NCBI GenBank assembly: GCA_022648685.1
Contig: JALCMW010000003.1
Location: 248,001-312,000 of the forward strand
Direction of reading: 5' to 3'
DNA: 64,000 nt
From: Bacteroidales bacterium
GTDB taxonomy: Bacteria > Bacteroidota > Bacteroidia > Bacteroidales > UBA932
Shown one piece after another: positions 62,682-64,000 of this stretch. Under the pieces are notes generated by a model. It was not told the origin of the DNA. It saw nothing but the letters and a program-made list of their open reading frames with translations, and searched no databases. Positions within the stretch are counted from its first letter, which is position 1. Each line of letters starts with the position of its first letter. Made by a program: the position numbers and the translations under genes.

Positions 62682-62757
62682 CATACTACTTATAAATTGA
62701 AACTTACCCGAAATTGCATAGGTTTCAACAATAGCCGGTTATGATTCTATCGGACGG

Positions 62758-63621
62758 CTAGAGTATCGGAACATAGATTTCGGTTAGGAGATCTTCCGGC
62801 TTTGTGTCAGAGGGGTCATTGAGGTATTTCTCGAACATGGCTATACGGGAATCGTCCAGTTTGTATCCGCCGTCAGGTATATATTTTCCGAAAACAGTGT
62901 CATATACGCTTCCCAGCTGCTGGTAAGGTCCTTTGTACAGATACACCGCGAATTTTCCTCCGTATATTTCCTTCGTCTTTACATCGCCTTCCGGAATTAT
63001 TTCCACCGAAGTTGCCAGGCAGACGTCGGCTCTTTGTTTCCCGGCTTCGGTGACTGACGGATCGTCATAATATACCGTCATGTATTCGCATTCACTTGGG
63101 TTGAGGTTGTATTTAGAAGCGCATTTCATCACGGCTCCCCATGCCTTGGCATAGTTGCAGGTGAGATAATCCCCCTGAAGGCTGTAGCAGATCGTTTTTA
63201 CTGGTTTTCTGATTTCTATTCTTTCCTTCAACTCGAGAGCTGAATTGATTTTTATTGGTTTCATGATTTTGTAGATTTTATCTTTTCTATAGACATACGG
63301 TGAAACACCGTAGTATTGCTTGAAAATCTTGGACAGGGAAGACTGGACGTCGTAGCCTACCCTGTATGCAATTTCCTGGACGGACATATCCGAAAAGCGC
63401 AGGAGCCTGGCCGCGGTTTCCACCCTTTTCCTGGTTACGAACGCCCCTATCGGTTCTCCCAGAAAAGCTTTGAATATGCGGTGGAAATGATACGGAGAGA
63501 AATTGGAAACGCCCGCCAGCGTCTCCAGGCGGATTTCTTCGTCCAGATGATTGTTTATGTATTCTACTACGATGTTGATCCGTTTCAAATACTCATCCCT
63601 TGTACTCGTTTTCTGTTGCAT
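62758..63621 (-). CDS. AraC-family transcription regulator with GyrI-like effector domain
   Basis: The 287-residue product has a two-helix-turn-helix AraC DNA-binding domain at the N-terminus (about residues 10-110: LETLAGVSNFSPYHFHRIFKAFLGEPIGAFVTRKRVETAARLL...SVQEIAYRVGYDVQSSLSKIFKQYYGVSPYVYRK). This is followed by a GyrI-like domain (about 125-287) with KRADV...GGKFAVYLYKGPYQQLGSVYDTVFGKYIP. This order matches Rob and MarA-like regulators that sense small hydrophobic molecules through a GyrI-like pocket. Targets are unknown; adjacent genes are unrelated. A minus-strand TAATTTTG box at 63657-63664 is a likely -7 element. Confidence 0.9.
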   Translation of the reverse strand: MQQKTSTRDEYLKRINIVVEYINNHLDEEIRLETLAGVSNFSPYHFHRIFKAFLGEPIGAFVTRKRVETAARLLRFSDMSVQEIAYRVGYDVQSSLSKIFKQYYGVSPYVYRKDKIYKIMKPIKINSALELKERIEIRKPVKTICYSLQGDYLTCNYAKAWGAVMKCASKYNLNPSECEYMTVYYDDPSVTEAGKQRADVCLATSVEIIPEGDVKTKEIYGGKFAVYLYKGPYQQLGSVYDTVFGKYIPDGGYKLDDSRIAMFEKYLNDPSDTKPEDLLTEIYVPIL

Positions 63622-63949
63622 AGCCGAAGTTTTTCAGGTTGATCCTTTTACCGATGCAAAATTACGTCAAACATTCCGCAATAGTTTTCCCGATCTTGCT
63701 GAATTTGAGATAACATAAAAATAATTGCTTAAATTATAAAAAATATTACATTGTGCCGTACAATGGCTCAACCATAATTTATATTTGCAAAAGTAGATAA
63801 AAGTACATAATTGATAATTACGGTTTATAAGTATGTTTATAACTTTATTAATCTCATCTGTTCAACGGATATGAAATTTTTTTAATTTTGGAATACGTTA
63901 ATACGTATTAAATAACCATGATGTTAATCGATCGACTAAAATATATAAA
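63622..63949. other. Divergent control region between the AraC-type gene and the right-edge gene
   Basis: Apart from -7-like boxes TAATTTTG on the minus strand (63657-63664), TATATTTG (63780-63787) and TAATTTTG (63883-63890) on the plus strand, plus the palindrome at 63898-63911, this AT-rich 328-base stretch shows no gene. Confidence 0.6.
63883..63911 (+). promoter_or_regulatory. -7 element with overlapping palindromic operator
   Basis: TAATTTTG (63883-63890) is followed by the perfect 14-base palindrome TTAATACGTATTAA (63898-63911), which would sit at the transcription start. A dimeric repressor could bind there. The -33 element is weak. Confidence 0.45.
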
Positions 63950-64000
63950 ATGAGAATAGAACTTAAGCTCAATACTGCTTCGAAACGTAAATTTCTTCCG
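63950..64000 (+). CDS. Possible CRISPR-associated endoribonuclease Cas6, N-terminal fragment
   Basis: Only 17 codons are visible, starting MRIELKLNTASKRKFLP. Cas6 proteins typically begin M-R-[FI]-x-L-x-L with an alternating hydrophobic strand and then reach a [LV]P-[IF]-NYQY motif at about this distance; the visible part stops at LP. The remainder lies outside the window. If correct, a type I or III CRISPR-cas locus starts at the right edge. With so few residues, another family is quite possible. Confidence 0.35.
   Translation, partial: MRIELKLNTASKRKFLP

Overview
The window is a chromosomal segment of a Bacteroidota bacterium, most likely order Bacteroidales. Evidence is seen directly: repeated Bacteroidota-type promoters (TTTG, about 19 nt, TAnnTTTG), scarce Shine-Dalgarno sequences, an Nqr sodium pump, fimbrillin-type surface lipoproteins, a KDO transferase typical of lipid A-core synthesis, a zinc-less sirtuin and a bS21 gene with an exceptionally strong ribosome binding site. 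Family and genus cannot be fixed from the sequence alone. Several probable start codons lie downstream of the longest open frame.

Layout. 1-8,700: 3' part missing of an MFS transporter, tRNA-Asp, a small heat-shock protein, uvrA, waaA (with an altered catalytic motif), a tandem FimB/Mfa2-like lipoprotein and a lone DUF47/PhoU-like protein. 8,700-14,700: the complete nqrABCDEF operon on the minus strand. 14,750-22,050: UvrD/PcrA helicase, a DUF4493-type lipoprotein, an Nramp metal transporter, a secreted glycosidase-like protein and tRNA-Gly(CCC), whose terminator lies inside the preceding coding sequence. 22,150-28,160: gltBD (ammonia assimilation). 28,160-30,140: a nearly 2 kb gene-poor stretch with a decayed 50-bp tandem repeat, a GC-rich foldable element, a perfect 13-bp hairpin and strand-asymmetric purine-rich DNA. 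30,141-34,706: three successive fimbrillin-like lipoproteins, the last ending in a FISUMP-type domain. 35,000-37,200: bS21, sirtuin and an AAA ATPase. 37,230-49,350: rplU-rpmA, serS-ruvC, an outer-membrane barrel, lnt, a lysE-PASTA-rluD run, RNase E/G, and HU with a 29-residue mS38/bS22-like protein. 49,546-55,950: lon-ung-coaD, a double-thioredoxin-fold protein and a GltD-like flavoprotein. 56,000-60,850: leuACDB behind an apparent ribosome-mediated attenuator with a Leu/Ile-rich leader peptide. 60,858-63,621: asnB and an AraC/GyrI-type regulator. The right edge cuts a gene whose first 17 codons resemble Cas6.

How the genes fit together: the segment is mostly housekeeping (repair, translation, envelope assembly, sodium-based respiration, nitrogen assimilation through glutamate and asparagine, leucine synthesis). 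The accessory part is the fimbrillin locus with its long repeat-bearing leader. The clearest regulatory systems are the leu attenuator, the bS21 ribosome binding site that suits autogenous control by bS21-free ribosomes, and the palindrome at the promoter of the truncated right-edge gene. I did not find a complete new multi-gene system; the best candidates for undescribed biology are the 28.2-30.1 kb element with its fimbrillin cluster and the structured elements noted in the findings.
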